Counted from the stretch's first letter, positions 41,805-51,190 are shown. The stretch: 51,553 bases of DNA from Chloroflexota bacterium (GCA_035652535.1 DASRDP010000001.1:1-51553), one strand, 5' to 3'. A program made the numbers and translations. The notes: generated from the sequence alone by a model not told the origin.

Positions 41805-43085
41805 ATGGTTACCACTCGCGGGAGTCGCGGCCCATACCATTGCTCGTTTTGTGGAAAGAGCCAAGATCAGGTGCGACGGCTCATCGCGGGCCCCGGCTCG
41901 GTCTACATCTGCGACGAATGCGTCGAGCTGTGTCGCGAGATCATCAGTGAGGAGAATGCGCCGGCCACGAGGTCCAAGCTCCCAGCCTCGAAGCTGCCGA
42001 CTCCGAAGAAGATCTACGACCAGCTGAACCAGTACGTTATCGGACAGGACCGCGCCAAGAAGGTCCTGTCCGTCGCGGTCTACAACCACTACAAGCGGGT
42101 CAATGCTGGCATGGAGATCGACGACGTCGAGCTCCAGAAGAGCAACATCCTCATGGTTGGCCCGACCGGCTCCGGTAAGACACTGCTCGCCCAGACCCTC
42201 GCCAAAATCCTGGACGTCCCGTTCTGCATCGCCGACGCGACCGCCCTGACCGAGGCCGGATACGTTGGCGAGGATGTGGAAAACATCCTGCTCCGACTTA
42301 TTCAGTCCGCAGACTTCGACGTATCGCGGGCAGAGCGTGGCATCGTCTATATCGACGAGATCGACAAGATCGCCCGTAAGGCGGATAACCCGTCCATCAC
42401 CCGCGACGTCTCGGGCGAAGGCGTTCAGCAAGCGCTCCTGAAGATCCTTGAAGGCACCGTTGCCAACGTGCCGCCCCAGGGCGGTCGAAAGCATCCGCAC
42501 CAGGACTTCATCCAGATCAACACCACGAACATTTTGTTCATCTGTGGCGGCGCGTTCGAAAATCTTGACTCCGTCGTCGCGAGCCGCCTTGGGGCCAAGC
42601 GAAGCCTCGGATTCCAGGCGACCCCGAAGGTCGCGGATGACGCCGCGATCTTGCTCCGCCAGCTCACCTCCGACGATCTCTTGAAGTACGGGCTGATTCC
42701 GGAATTCGTCGGCCGACTCCCCGTCGTCGTGAGCCTCGAACAGCTGGACAAAGAGGCGCTCATGCGCATCCTCATCGAGCCGAAGAATGCGCTGACGAAG
42801 CAGTACGCGAAGTTCCTGGCCCTCGACAAGGTCGAGCTCGTCTTCACCGAGGACGCGCTCGAGGCCGCGGCGGAACGGGCGTTGAGCTATCGCACCGGCG
42901 CCCGTGGCCTCCGTACGCTGATCGAGGAGGTGCTGCTCGACGTGATGTACGAGATTCCCTCGCGCGGCGACGTGAAGAAGTGCGTCATCAATGCGGACAC
43001 GATCATTCAGGGAAAGTCACCGATTCTGTTGACGCGAAACGATCGGGTCATCGAGACGAACAAGGTAAACGACGCATCGGCCTGA
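41805..43085 (+). CDS. clpX: ClpX, ATP-dependent unfoldase of the Clp protease
   Basis: ATG 41805 follows GGGGGGACC. The 426-residue AAA+ protein begins with the Cys4 zinc-binding domain (YHCSFCGKS...[10 protein letters not shown]). Next come [20 protein letters not shown] (Walker A), the pore loop [34 protein letters not shown] (Walker B), the sensor region [12 protein letters not shown] and [14 protein letters not shown] with the sensor 2 Arg. An IGF-type ClpP-binding loop is expected between SLGFQATPK-type segments but is not obvious; the text there reads KRSLGFQA, which keeps the central LGF. A strong terminator follows. Confidence 0.95.
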   Translation: MVTTRGSRGPYHCSFCGKSQDQVRRLIAGPGSVYICDECVELCREIISEENAPATRSKLPASKLPTPKKIYDQLNQYVIGQDRAKKVLSVAVYNHYKRVNAGMEIDDVELQKSNILMVGPTGSGKTLLAQTLAKILDVPFCIADATALTEAGYVGEDVENILLRLIQSADFDVSRAERGIVYIDEIDKIARKADNPSITRDVSGEGVQQALLKILEGTVANVPPQGGRKHPHQDFIQINTTNILFICGGAFENLDSVVASRLGAKRSLGFQATPKVADDAAILLRQLTSDDLLKYGLIPEFVGRLPVVVSLEQLDKEALMRILIEPKNALTKQYAKFLALDKVELVFTEDALEAAAERALSYRTGARGLRTLIEEVLLDVMYEIPSRGDVKKCVINADTIIQGKSPILLTRNDRVIETNKVNDASA

Positions 43086-43110
43086 GGGTTCGCGTGAGTT
43101 GTGAATACAC

Positions 43111-43138
43111 AAAGGCCCGGGCGGTCGCCCGGGCCTTT
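43111..43138. terminator. Terminator between clpX and the nitroreductase gene
   Basis: AAAGGCCCGGGC (43111-43122) and GCCCGGGCCTTT (43127-43138) form a perfect 12-bp stem with loop GGTC. The flanking A and T runs make it work in both directions for the convergent clpX and nitroreductase genes. Confidence 0.9.
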
Positions 43139-43157
43139 CCGTATCCGACCGTACCCG

Positions 43158-43775
43158 TCAGCTGGCAGCTGTCGTGTACCAGTGCGTGTGGCGCTCCGCG
43201 GGTAGCCGCTTCCCCATCGTCTCCTGATCCGAATAGCCGAGGAAGATGCACGCGACCGGGCGCTCCTTCTCGGTCAGCCCAAGGACGGGTCCGACGAAGT
43301 TGTAGTCGATCCAGTCCCCGGTGCTGGGGTAGCTGCCGAGGCCGCGCGCGGTTGCGGCGATCAGGAGGTTCTCGATGGCGCACCAGCAGGCCGCGTAGTT
43401 CTCCCGGTCCATGATCGGATTCTCGTCCCCGACCATGGAGACGATGATGATCGCGGGCGCCGAATAGCACTTCTTGCGCGCGAAATCCAGCGCCTCTTCG
43501 CTCACCTGTTCACCTTTTCGCTCCGCGGCCGCGGTGACGGCGGCCTGCCGAGCCGAGACGAGCCGTTCCCGCCCCGGTCCGGTGAAGACGTGGAAGCGCC
43601 ACGGGTGGGTCAGGTGGTGATTCGGCGCCCAGTGGGCCGCGTCGATGAGCTCCTCGATCCACTCCTTCGGGATCGGCGTGTCGAGATATTCCTTGACCGC
43701 ACGGCGCGTGCGGATGGCCTGAAGCGCATCTTCGAGCGGGCGCTCGTCCTGCACTCGAGGTGTTGCCGTCGCCAT
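43158..43775 (-). CDS. Nitroreductase-family flavoprotein
   Basis: ATG 43775 gives 205 residues (a GTG-like start at 43787 would add four). AIRTRRAVKEYLDTPIPKEW is the FMN-phosphate-binding start, AAHWAPNHHLTHPWRFHV the second FMN contact, and ENLLIAATARGLGSYPSTGDW the conserved helix. VACIFLGYSDQETMGKR near the end is typical of the single-domain NfsB/YdjA-like group. It uses NAD(P)H to reduce nitro or quinone compounds. Convergent with clpX. Confidence 0.9.
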   Translation of the reverse strand: MATATPRVQDERPLEDALQAIRTRRAVKEYLDTPIPKEWIEELIDAAHWAPNHHLTHPWRFHVFTGPGRERLVSARQAAVTAAAERKGEQVSEEALDFARKKCYSAPAIIIVSMVGDENPIMDRENYAACWCAIENLLIAATARGLGSYPSTGDWIDYNFVGPVLGLTEKERPVACIFLGYSDQETMGKRLPAERHTHWYTTAAS

Positions 43776-43844
43776 CTCATCCACCATATCGAAGAATTCG
43801 CGAGTATTCTACACGGCCTGCTCGGCTCGCTTCTCTGCGGCTTG

Positions 43845-44552
43845 TCAGGCGAATCGCGCCAGGATAATCCCAAGCTCGTAGAGGAGAAAGATCGGGACGG
43901 AGACGATTGTCTGATTGAACGGATCCGGGGTGGGGGTGATGATCGCGCCGATAACGAAGGCCGCCAGCAGCGCATACTTCCAGTAACGGCCGAGCTGCTC
44001 GGCGTCCACCACCCCCAGCTTCGCGAGGCTAAACATCAGCAGCGGCGTCTCGAATACAACGCCGACCCAGAAGAGGAACGTCGAGACAAACGAGACGTAC
44101 TCCTCGAAGCTCCACGTCACCTGGACGTACCCGGAGCCGAACCCGGCGAGAAAGCGAACCGCCGCCGGGATCACGACGAAGAACCCGAAGACCAGCCCCA
44201 GACAAAAAGACAGGCTGACGCCTGGAACGGCAAACAAGAGGAAACGGCGCTCGTGCTGATGAAGGGCCGGCAGGACGAACAGTAAGGCCTGCCACACGAT
44301 GATGGGCATCGCGAGCGCGGCACCGGTCACGAGCGCAACCTTCATATACACGCTGAAGGTCTCGGTGGGTCGAAGGACCTGGAGGTGAACGTCCGACGGC
44401 CGCGTCAGTAGGTCAATGACCGGCCAGGTGAGAAACACCGCCGCGATCGCCATTCCGACGAGCACGGCCAGACCGGCGATGATGATGCGACGACGCAGCT
44501 CGGCGAGATGCTCGAATATGGTCATCTCGCGGTCCTGAAACGCCTCACCCAT
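43845..44552 (-). CDS. tatC: TatC, core component of twin-arginine translocation
   Basis: A 235-residue six-helix membrane protein. MTIFEHLAELRRRIIIAGLA contains the conserved FxxHLxELRxR motif that binds the twin-arginine signal. VLRPTETFSVYMKVALV, ALHQHERRFLLFAVPGVSLS and AFVIGAIITPTPDPFNQTIV complete the family pattern. It exports folded proteins such as MsrP in this window. tatA/tatB are not seen. It is last in the fab-type gene row, 106 bp after acpP. Confidence 0.93.
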   Translation of the reverse strand: MGEAFQDREMTIFEHLAELRRRIIIAGLAVLVGMAIAAVFLTWPVIDLLTRPSDVHLQVLRPTETFSVYMKVALVTGAALAMPIIVWQALLFVLPALHQHERRFLLFAVPGVSLSFCLGLVFGFFVVIPAAVRFLAGFGSGYVQVTWSFEEYVSFVSTFLFWVGVVFETPLLMFSLAKLGVVDAEQLGRYWKYALLAAFVIGAIITPTPDPFNQTIVSVPIFLLYELGIILARFA

Positions 44553-44658
44553 CTGGGCGGCGCTCCGCAGCTGTGTCTCGCGAACCGTGGAGGGCGTCAG
44601 CCGGTGGAGCTGGCGTCAGAGCCGGCCGGAACCGCGCTCTGATACCGATCATCTGAGG

Positions 44659-44904
44659 TCAGTCGAGGTGGTCGTGAAGGTAGTCCATAGCGTCTTTGAC
44701 GGTCTTGATCTTCTCCGCGTCCTCGTCTGAGACCTGGATGCCGAACTCTTCTTCGAGCGAGATGATGAGGTCGACCATCTCCAGCGAATCTGCGTTGAGA
44801 TCGTCGATGAACGACGCGTCGGGCACCACCTCGTCCTCGGACACTCCAAGCTGCTCGGCAATGATCTTGCGAAGACGCTCGTCCGCACTATTCGCCATGG
44901 CCAT
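44659..44904 (-). CDS. acpP: Acyl carrier protein
   Basis: ATG 44904 has GGGAGAG about 7 nt upstream; an internal ATG at 44898 is also possible. The 81-residue acidic protein carries [20 protein letters not shown], where the Ser of DSL receives the phosphopantetheine arm. It shuttles acyl chains for FabD, FabG and the condensing enzymes. Located between nusB and tatC in the leftward gene row. Confidence 0.95.
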   Translation of the reverse strand: MAMANSADERLRKIIAEQLGVSEDEVVPDASFIDDLNADSLEMVDLIISLEEEFGIQVSDEDAEKIKTVKDAMDYLHDHLD

Positions 44905-44976
44905 TCGATAACTCTCCCGTCTCGATTGGGCGGGCTCTCCGGATGGAGCCCGCGCTGAAGCGTCCACGTACGTGAC

Positions 44977-45441
44977 TCACGGCTGGGGAGGCGGTTCCGT
45001 TCTCCGCTGGTCATCCACGACGCGCCCGAGAACGCCGTTCACAAACCGACTCGAGCTGTCGCTCCCGTAGCGTTTGGCGAGCTCCACGGCCTCGTTGATC
45101 GCGACGCCGACGGGTATTTTAGACGAATTGAACGTTAGCTCGTAAACACCCAGGCGCAGCAAATTCCGGTCGATCGTGGAGATCTGCGCGATGGGCCACG
45201 CCGAGGCATGGCGCGCGATCTGCGCGTCAATCTCCCTGCGGTGGGCGATGATCCCGCTAATCAACTCCTGCGCGTACTGCACGACCGGCCCGCTCGCCCG
45301 GATGTCGGCGGCCATCCGTTGGAGGACTTCCTCCGGCGCGTGGGCGGACACGTCGATCTCGTACAGGGCCTGGAGCGCGAGTTCGCGTGCCCGTCTACGG
45401 CTGCGAGGCGACGCGTCCGACGGCTGCTCAGCGCTCGCCAT
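44977..45441 (-). CDS. nusB: NusB transcription antitermination factor
   Basis: ATG 45441 lies within the end of accC (14-nt overlap) and gives a 154-residue all-helical protein. RRRARELALQALYEIDVSA is the conserved start, WPIAQISTIDRNLLRLGVYE the central signature, and INEAVELAKRYGSDSSSRFVNGVL the end. It binds boxA RNA with NusE (S10) during rRNA transcription. The C-terminal RRTEPPPQP tail is disordered. Confidence 0.92.
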   Translation of the reverse strand: MASAEQPSDASPRSRRRARELALQALYEIDVSAHAPEEVLQRMAADIRASGPVVQYAQELISGIIAHRREIDAQIARHASAWPIAQISTIDRNLLRLGVYELTFNSSKIPVGVAINEAVELAKRYGSDSSSRFVNGVLGRVVDDQRRTEPPPQP

Positions 45442-46792
45442 TGGGCTCGGCCGAGGCGACCGGAAACGTCCATTGCGTATGAGCGCCGTGGCGTCGGAAG
45501 CCGTCATCGCGCAGGACCGCGAGCTGGTAAGGAATGCTCGTCTTCGGGCCGATGATTCGCGTCTCGGTCAAGGCACGCTCCATCCTGCGCATCGCCTCTT
45601 CCCGGTCGGTTCCCCAGGCGATGACCTTGCTCAGCAGCGAATCGTAAAACGGCGGGGGCTCATATCCGGAAAAGACGTGAGAGTCGACGCGGATACCCGG
45701 TCCTCCCGCGGCGTGGTACTCGCGGATGGGACTGAACTCTGGCCCAAAGTCGCGGTCGGGATCCTCCGCCACGATTCGGCACTCCATCGCGTGGCCCTGG
45801 ACGCGAATGGATTCCTGGGTAAACGGAAGCGGTTCGCCTGCGGCCAGGCGAATTTGCAGCTTGGCGATGTCGATCCCCGTCACCATCTCGGTGACCGGAT
45901 GCTCCACCTGGAGGCGAGTGTTCATCTCGATGAAGTAGTACGCGCCGTCGGGATCGAGGATGAACTCCATCGTGCCGACGCTTCGAAACGACGCGAAGCG
46001 CGCACCGCGGACAGCCGTTTCGCAGATGTCGCGCCGGTGCTCTTTGGACAGGGCGGGAGACGGCGCTTCCTCGAGGAGCTTCTGGTGTCGACGCTGAAGC
46101 GAGCAATCCCGCTCGCCGAGGTGGACTGCGTGTCCGTCGTTGTCGACGGCGAGCTGCACTTCGATATGGCGTGCCATTGGGACAAACCGCTCGACGTAGA
46201 GATCGCCGTTGCCGAAGCTCGCCAGCGCCTCCGCCTGCGCAATCTGAAATGCGCGCACCAGCTCCTCGTCGTTGGCGGCGGTCCGCATCCCCCGACCGCC
46301 GCCGCCCGCGTCCGCCTTCAGCATCACCGGGAAGCCGACCTCGGCGGCGGCCGATCGAGCCGCCTCGAGATTCGGCACGATCCCCTCGCTGCCCGGCACG
46401 ATCGGGAGACCCGCGGCTGCCATGAGCCGACGGGCCGCAACCTTGTTGCTGAACTCCTCGATCACCCGGGCAGGAGGCCCGACGAACGTGAGGTTGCATC
46501 GCGTGCACGCTTCGGCCAGATACGCGTTCTCCGCGAGGAAGCCATATCCCGGGTGGAGCGCGTCGCATCCAGTGATCAGCGCGGCGCTGACGATGTTGGG
46601 AATGTTCAGGTAGCTCTTTTCGCTGGGACCGGGTCCGATACACACGGTCTGGTCGGCGAGCCGCGCGCCCAGCGATTCGCGATCGGGCTCCGAATGCGCC
46701 AGGACGGTCTCGATTCCGAGCTCCCGGCAGGCCCGAATGATCCGAACGGCAATCTCGCCCCGATTCGCGACGAGGAGCCGGTGGATCGTCAT
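45428..46792 (-). CDS. accC: Biotin carboxylase subunit of acetyl-CoA carboxylase (or related acyl-CoA carboxylase)
   Basis: A 454-residue ATP-grasp enzyme. HRLLVANRGEIAVRIIRACRE begins the N-terminal domain, ADAGGGGRGMR is the Gly-rich ATP loop, ERDCSLQRRHQKLLEEAP and MEFILDPDGAYYFIEMNTRL...QVEHPVTE carry metal and bicarbonate residues. It stops after the third domain, so no BCCP or transferase part is fused. It carboxylates biotin on BCCP for malonyl-CoA formation. Start overlaps the fabG stop by 4 nt, placing it in the fatty acid operon. accB and accD are not in the window. Confidence 0.93.
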   Translation of the reverse strand: MTIHRLLVANRGEIAVRIIRACRELGIETVLAHSEPDRESLGARLADQTVCIGPGPSEKSYLNIPNIVSAALITGCDALHPGYGFLAENAYLAEACTRCNLTFVGPPARVIEEFSNKVAARRLMAAAGLPIVPGSEGIVPNLEAARSAAAEVGFPVMLKADAGGGGRGMRTAANDEELVRAFQIAQAEALASFGNGDLYVERFVPMARHIEVQLAVDNDGHAVHLGERDCSLQRRHQKLLEEAPSPALSKEHRRDICETAVRGARFASFRSVGTMEFILDPDGAYYFIEMNTRLQVEHPVTEMVTGIDIAKLQIRLAAGEPLPFTQESIRVQGHAMECRIVAEDPDRDFGPEFSPIREYHAAGGPGIRVDSHVFSGYEPPPFYDSLLSKVIAWGTDREEAMRRMERALTETRIIGPKTSIPYQLAVLRDDGFRRHGAHTQWTFPVASAEPNGER

Positions 46793-47562
46793 CCCATCAC
46801 CATTCCGCCGTCCACGTGGATCACCTGGCCGGTTATATAGGATGCGCGGTCGGACGCGAGAAATGAGACGACGCTGGCGACTTCATCCGGCTGACCGGGT
46901 CGCGCCAGGGGCACCATGTCGAGGAATCGCCGGCGTGCCTCGGCTGCCACGGTGGCCCACATCTCGGTCTCGATGTATCCAGGCGCCACGACGTTCGCGG
47001 TGATGCCCCGGGACGCGACTTCGCGAGCGACGGACCGCGTGAAGCCGATAAGTCCAGCCTTCGCCGCGGCGTAGTTTGCCTGGCCAGCGTTGCCGGCGAT
47101 GCCGGAGATCGAGCCAATGCAGATGATCCGCCCGCTTCGATTCCGCACCATACCGCGCAAGACGGCGCGCGTGCACAGGAAGGGTCCGCGAAGGTCAGCG
47201 CCGATCACGTCGTCCCAGTCATCGTCCTTCATCCGGAGAAGGAGCCGGTCGCGGGTAATTCCGGCGTTGTTGACCAGCACGTCGATGCGCTGAAAGCGGT
47301 CCAGCACCGCCGCCGTCATGCGCTCGACGTCATCGGCGTTGGCGACGTCTCCCTGCACGGCGAAGCCCTCGGACCCCACGGACGCCATTTCCGCGACGAC
47401 GTCGTTCGCCGCGTCGGCGCTGGCGAGGTAGTTGACGGCCACGTGCGCGCCGTTGCGCGCGAGGTCGAGCGCAATCGCGCGCCCGATGCCGCGGGCGGCC
47501 CCGGTGACGAGCGCCGTTTTTCCGCTGAGGGACAACGGTCCAACTGTGGCCGGCTCAGTCAC
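46789..47562 (-). CDS. fabG: 3-oxoacyl-ACP reductase
   Basis: A 257-residue short-chain dehydrogenase. KTALVTGAARGIGRAIALDL is the NADPH-binding loop and LVNNAGITRDRLLLRM the FabG-specific motif. Ser (CIGSISGIAGNAGQ), Tyr and Lys (ANYAAAKAGLIGF) form the catalytic triad. SYITGQVIHVDGGMVM is the C-terminal signature. It reduces beta-ketoacyl-ACP in chain elongation. It overlaps fabD by 8 nt and accC by 4 nt, so the three are translationally linked. Confidence 0.94.
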   Translation of the reverse strand: MTEPATVGPLSLSGKTALVTGAARGIGRAIALDLARNGAHVAVNYLASADAANDVVAEMASVGSEGFAVQGDVANADDVERMTAAVLDRFQRIDVLVNNAGITRDRLLLRMKDDDWDDVIGADLRGPFLCTRAVLRGMVRNRSGRIICIGSISGIAGNAGQANYAAAKAGLIGFTRSVAREVASRGITANVVAPGYIETEMWATVAAEARRRFLDMVPLARPGQPDEVASVVSFLASDRASYITGQVIHVDGGMVMG

Positions 47563-48556
47563 CCGTCATGCACGCTCGAATGATCTGGGCCGCGCGTTCT
47601 GCGGCGTCGGGCGATCCGACAGCGAGGACGCGAGCCTTCGGCGCGATCCGTCGCACGAGGCCGCACAGGACGTCTCCCGGCCCGATCTCGAGGAATGTGT
47701 CACATCCGAGGGCAACCAGCGCGTCGACGGATTCATGCCATCGGACCGGTCGAGTGATCTGGAGAGGCAGCTCGGATCGAAGCGCGCCGGCACTGCTCGC
47801 CAGCTCGGCGCTGGTATTCAAGATGACGGGGACGCGGGGAGGTCGAATCTCGATCGATTCGACCATCTCAGAGAAGTCGCGAGCCGCCGCAACCATGTAC
47901 CGCGAGTGAAACGGCCCGCCAACATTGAGCGGCAGAACGCGGCGCGCTCCGTTGGCCACAGCCGCCTCGGCCGCGCGTCCGACAGCGACGCGGTCGCCGC
48001 TAATGACGATCTGTCCCGGTCCGTTCAAATTTGCCACCTGAACCGTTCCGTCGGTCCCAACCGAAGCTTGTTGGCACACTGTCTCCAGCTTGCTCGGCTC
48101 GATCCCGATCACCGCTGCCATCGTGCCATCGCAGTTTGCCGCGTCCCTAGCCATCAGCTCGCCGCGCCGATGGACGAGCCGCAGCGTGTCCTGCACGCTG
48201 ATGGCGTCCGCCCAGCACATGGCGGTCAGTTCTCCCACGCTGTGACCGCCCGCGAAGGCAGCGGGAACCGGAGTTCCGAGCATGTCCTCAAGGTACCAGG
48301 CGGCGGCGATGCTCGCCGTGACGACAGCCGTTTGCGCCACGTCTGTCCGCGTGAGGTCGGTAAGGGGTCCCTCCGCGCACAAGCGCCCGAGTGGCAGACC
48401 GGTGATGGATTCAGCGAGGCCAAAAAGCTGCTCGACGCGGGGGCTTGCCGAGCGCAGCGCAGTAGCCATCCCAACGTGCTGCGAGGCCTGGCCGGGAAAT
48501 AACACCGCGAGGCGTCGCGCGGCCGATGGATCGCGTGTCTCGGGCGGCTCAGTCAC
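47555..48556 (-). CDS. fabD: Malonyl-CoA:ACP transacylase
   Basis: GTG 48556 is preferred, giving 333 residues; ATG-frame codons to 48574 also exist. AVLFPGQASQHVGM is the start signature, AGGHSVGELTAMCWADAIS holds the nucleophile Ser in GHSVGE, and VGGPFHSRYMVAA contains the active-site His. It loads malonyl groups on ACP. The order rpmF-fabD-fabG lacks plsX and fabH, which often sit between rpmF and fabD in bacteria. Confidence 0.93.
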   Translation of the reverse strand: MTEPPETRDPSAARRLAVLFPGQASQHVGMATALRSASPRVEQLFGLAESITGLPLGRLCAEGPLTDLTRTDVAQTAVVTASIAAAWYLEDMLGTPVPAAFAGGHSVGELTAMCWADAISVQDTLRLVHRRGELMARDAANCDGTMAAVIGIEPSKLETVCQQASVGTDGTVQVANLNGPGQIVISGDRVAVGRAAEAAVANGARRVLPLNVGGPFHSRYMVAAARDFSEMVESIEIRPPRVPVILNTSAELASSAGALRSELPLQITRPVRWHESVDALVALGCDTFLEIGPGDVLCGLVRRIAPKARVLAVGSPDAAERAAQIIRACMTGD

Positions 48557-48577
48557 GCGGGCGCTGCCGCGCACCGG

Positions 48578-48778
48578 CTAGGAGAGGGGCCGCGCGGTGT
48601 CCTTCACCTCGAGTACGTGGTGACCGTTGTACGTTCCGCAGAACGGACAGACCTGGTGCGTCGGCTTGAGGCGATGACACTGCGGGCAGGGACCCAATTG
48701 TGGCAATGCCGCGTGCAGGTGGCTGCGGCGATTGTTTCGACGACGGCGCGGGATTTTCTTCTTTGGGAGTGCTCCCAT
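48578..48778 (-). CDS. rpmF: 50S ribosomal protein L32
   Basis: A 66-residue basic protein with the L32 start MGALPKKKIPRRRRNNRRSH and the zinc-ribbon Cys pattern GPCPQCHRLKPTHQVCPFCG. It packs against 23S rRNA. It lies between yceD and fabD as in many bacteria. Confidence 0.95.
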   Translation of the reverse strand: MGALPKKKIPRRRRNNRRSHLHAALPQLGPCPQCHRLKPTHQVCPFCGTYNGHHVLEVKDTARPLS

Positions 48779-48867
48779 GTGCTCCTCTCTGGGCGGGCCC
48801 TCGCTCGGGGTGGTCTCATATTCGGGTTGGAATAAGCGTCGTGAATTCTACCGAATTCCGATCGGCG

Positions 48868-49407
48868 TCAGCTTCGCCCGGTCGTCTTTCGATCGAGCAG
48901 CGGAGCGAGGGCTGAGAATGGTGACGAATCGACGTCGGAGGGGCAAGCGCAGGCTTGCTCGTTGAGGTCCGCGCCACAAGTCGGGCAAAGGCCCCGGCAA
49001 TCGGGGCTACAGACGGGTTGGAGCGGGGCGTTGGTGAGGAGGTACTGGCGGACCAGCTCGGTCAGATCGAGAACGTGATGCTCGTCGATGCGCAGCGCCT
49101 CGTCCTCTGCAAGCTCCAGCGGCGCGCCGGTCGTGATGTTGATGCTCGGGCGGAATTCCTCCTCGAAGTCCATCGAGATCGGAAAGGGAAACGGATCGAG
49201 GCAGCGGGAACACTCGACCTCGATGACGGTATCGATGTGCCCGCGCACCACGATTGCATCCTGGGTACGGAACAGCCGGGCTCTCCCACGGACGGCGGCG
49301 GTGGTTACAAACTCGGGACCGAATCGCGGATGTTCGTCGAAGATCTCGATGTCGCGATTGGTGCCCGGTGGGGCCTTGAGGAGCGCGGCAACATTGTGCG
49401 CCAGCAT
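48868..49407 (-). CDS. yceD: YceD/DUF177 family protein, 23S rRNA accumulation factor
   Basis: A 179-residue protein. IEVECSRCLDPFPFPI contains the first CxRC pair and VCSPDCRGLCPTCGADLNEQ the signature Cys cluster of DUF177. EEFRP and a central acidic segment complete the family layout. It is nearly always beside rpmF, as here, and affects 23S rRNA levels in the organisms studied. Coordinate 49407 is an ATG. 89 bp separate it from rpmF. Confidence 0.9.
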   Translation of the reverse strand: MLAHNVAALLKAPPGTNRDIEIFDEHPRFGPEFVTTAAVRGRARLFRTQDAIVVRGHIDTVIEVECSRCLDPFPFPISMDFEEEFRPSINITTGAPLELAEDEALRIDEHHVLDLTELVRQYLLTNAPLQPVCSPDCRGLCPTCGADLNEQACACPSDVDSSPFSALAPLLDRKTTGRS

Positions 49408-49449
49408 CGTTTCGCTCGGGAGACTATCCGCACCAGCTTCGGTCTCGAC

Positions 49450-50019
49450 TCATTTTATCGAACCGGTGCCGCTTGACCCCCATTCCGGATTGTCCCGCCC
49501 GTAGCCACCCGAGTCGAAATCGGCGGCAGGCTGAGCGCTTTCGCGCCCTTCGTGGAGCGACTGGAGCCCGTTCCGGACGGTCGTGGCGAGGCTTTCCAGG
49601 TGGCGGTCCAGCTCCATGAGCACGCGATACACGTAATCATCCGCCTCATCGCGGACCTTGAGCGAATCTCGCTCCGCCTGCGCCACGATCTCGCTCGCGC
49701 GCGCTTGCGCCTGCTGCGTCACGTGGTGATCGCGAACACGCTCCTGCGCATCCGCTTCGGCCATCTTGATAATGTGGTCCGCGCGGGCGCGGGCCTCGTC
49801 CAGCAGCGCTTCGCGCTCGGCGTTGACCATGCGCGCCTGGCGAATCTCGTTTGGAAGGCTGAGCCGGATTTGATCGATGATCGCAAAACATTCCTCGTCG
49901 TCGATCAGCGTTCGGCTGGTGAACGGAAGGCGCGAGCCGGACCCGAGGACCTCCTCGAGCCGTTCGAGGAGGTACAGGATGTCCATCGAGCCCGGTTCGT
50001 TCGTCGGCGGATCCATCAT
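49450..50019 (-). CDS. Coiled-coil protein of a Chloroflexota-type family (V-ATPase subunit E/DivIVA-like helix)
   Basis: A 189-residue protein whose start overlaps the coaD stop as ATGA; ATG 49986 is a possible inner start. MDILYLLERLEEVLGSGSRL and IDDEECFAIIDQIRLSLPNE form the compact N-terminal part. A long charged helix follows (residues about 55-150) with Ala/Glu/Arg heptads and repeated RAxxIIxxAEADA-like segments. I recall near-identical layouts next to coaD in Chloroflexota genomes, where they are annotated as ATPase- or DivIVA-like without known function. A role in cell shape or membrane organisation is a guess. Confidence 0.75.
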   Translation of the reverse strand: MMDPPTNEPGSMDILYLLERLEEVLGSGSRLPFTSRTLIDDEECFAIIDQIRLSLPNEIRQARMVNAEREALLDEARARADHIIKMAEADAQERVRDHHVTQQAQARASEIVAQAERDSLKVRDEADDYVYRVLMELDRHLESLATTVRNGLQSLHEGRESAQPAADFDSGGYGRDNPEWGSSGTGSIK

Positions 50020-50531
50020 GGCATGCCCTCGACGTCCCGCTTGAGCGCGGCCGCCACGGGCGCGGGAACAAGCGTGTCCACGCGTGCGCCGAGACGCGCG
50101 ACCTCCTTCACCAGTGTAGAGCTGAGGTGCGCGTGCTCCAGCGACGTCATGAAGAAGATCGCCTCGACGTTTCGGTTCAAGTGGCGGTTCATGAGAGCGA
50201 CCTGGAATTCGAAATCGAAATCGGAGGTAGCCCGTAGTCCGCGGATGATCGCTCGCGCTCCCCGCGACACGGCATAGTCTACGGTGAGCGAGGCATAGCT
50301 TGCGACTTCAACGTTGGCCAGATCCGCAGTGGTCTCCCGTACGAGTTCGACCCGCTCGTCGGTGGTAAATCGCAGGCGCTTGTCGGGTTTGTCGTACACG
50401 GCGACGATGAGGCGGTCGAAGATGGTCGACGCGCGGCGGATGATATCCAAGTGCCCGTTGTGAATGGGGTCGAAGCTGCCCGGATACAGTGCAACCAGGT
50501 CGCCTGTGGATCGCGATTGAGCCGTTGCCAT
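50016..50531 (-). CDS. coaD: Phosphopantetheine adenylyltransferase
   Basis: A 171-residue nucleotidyltransferase for the penultimate step of coenzyme A synthesis, giving dephospho-CoA. ALYPGSFDPIHNGHLDIIRR contains the HxGH motif, IIRGLRATSDFDFEFQVALM the substrate-binding block, and SLEHAHLSSTLVKEVARLG the C-terminal ISSS-like motif (here LSST). It follows rsmD, a common bacterial order. The CoA product also feeds ACP phosphopantetheinylation. Confidence 0.94.
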   Translation of the reverse strand: MATAQSRSTGDLVALYPGSFDPIHNGHLDIIRRASTIFDRLIVAVYDKPDKRLRFTTDERVELVRETTADLANVEVASYASLTVDYAVSRGARAIIRGLRATSDFDFEFQVALMNRHLNRNVEAIFFMTSLEHAHLSSTLVKEVARLGARVDTLVPAPVAAALKRDVEGMP

Positions 50532-50600
50532 CGCTCACTCCAGACGAGGGGTTGGGCCGGAAGGGAGAGATCGCTCGCGCCTTGCTCTCTTGTGGCGCCT

Positions 50601-51188
50601 TCAGTTCTCGTCGTTGCGAAAGAGCGAAACCGCCGTCGTCCCGTAATTCCTGGTTCGCAAGGGCTGGAGCTTGCCGACACGGGCTCCAAAGTCGCGGGAC
50701 CGCGCATGCTCGAGGACGAGAATACCCCCGGGCTTTAGGATGGCATTGCGCCCGATAGTCTCGAGCACCTCTGGCACCGTGGGTTCATCGTACGGAGGAT
50801 CGGCCAGTATTAAATCATACGTTGCGCTGAATGTCGACACGGCCGCCTGGGCACGCAGGCCGTGGATCGAGGCCTGCGATACAAATCCAGTCCGCTCGAG
50901 ATTTGCGCGAATCGCCGACCGGGCACGCGCGTTCGCCTCAACGAAGTCGACGAACTCCGCGCCCCTGCTGAGGGCTTCAATCCCAAGTGCGCCGGACCCC
51001 GCGTACAGGTCCAAGACCCGGCGGTAGGGGAAGGCTACCTCCTCGGCGTCGAGGTCTTGGCGTCGCATCGCTTCGGCAGCAAGCATGGAGAAGATGGCTG
51101 CCTTGACCTTGTCGGTCGTCGGACGGATGTCGAGCCCCTTGGGGACATAGAGGGGACGCCCTTTGGCGCTCCCGGCGACGACACGCAC
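50601..51188 (-). CDS. rsmD: 16S rRNA (guanine966-N2)-methyltransferase
   Basis: GTG 51188 begins 2 bp after the recG stop. The 195-residue Rossmann-fold enzyme has MRVVAGSAKGRPLYVPKG and RPTTDKVKAAIFSML at the start, LDLYAGSGALGIEALSRGA for AdoMet binding, and LILADPPYDEP as the DPPY catalytic motif. It methylates G966 in the assembled 30S head. The length and motifs are typical. Confidence 0.93.
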   Translation of the reverse strand: MRVVAGSAKGRPLYVPKGLDIRPTTDKVKAAIFSMLAAEAMRRQDLDAEEVAFPYRRVLDLYAGSGALGIEALSRGAEFVDFVEANARARSAIRANLERTGFVSQASIHGLRAQAAVSTFSATYDLILADPPYDEPTVPEVLETIGRNAILKPGGILVLEHARSRDFGARVGKLQPLRTRNYGTTAVSLFRNDEN

Positions 51189-51190
51189 CG

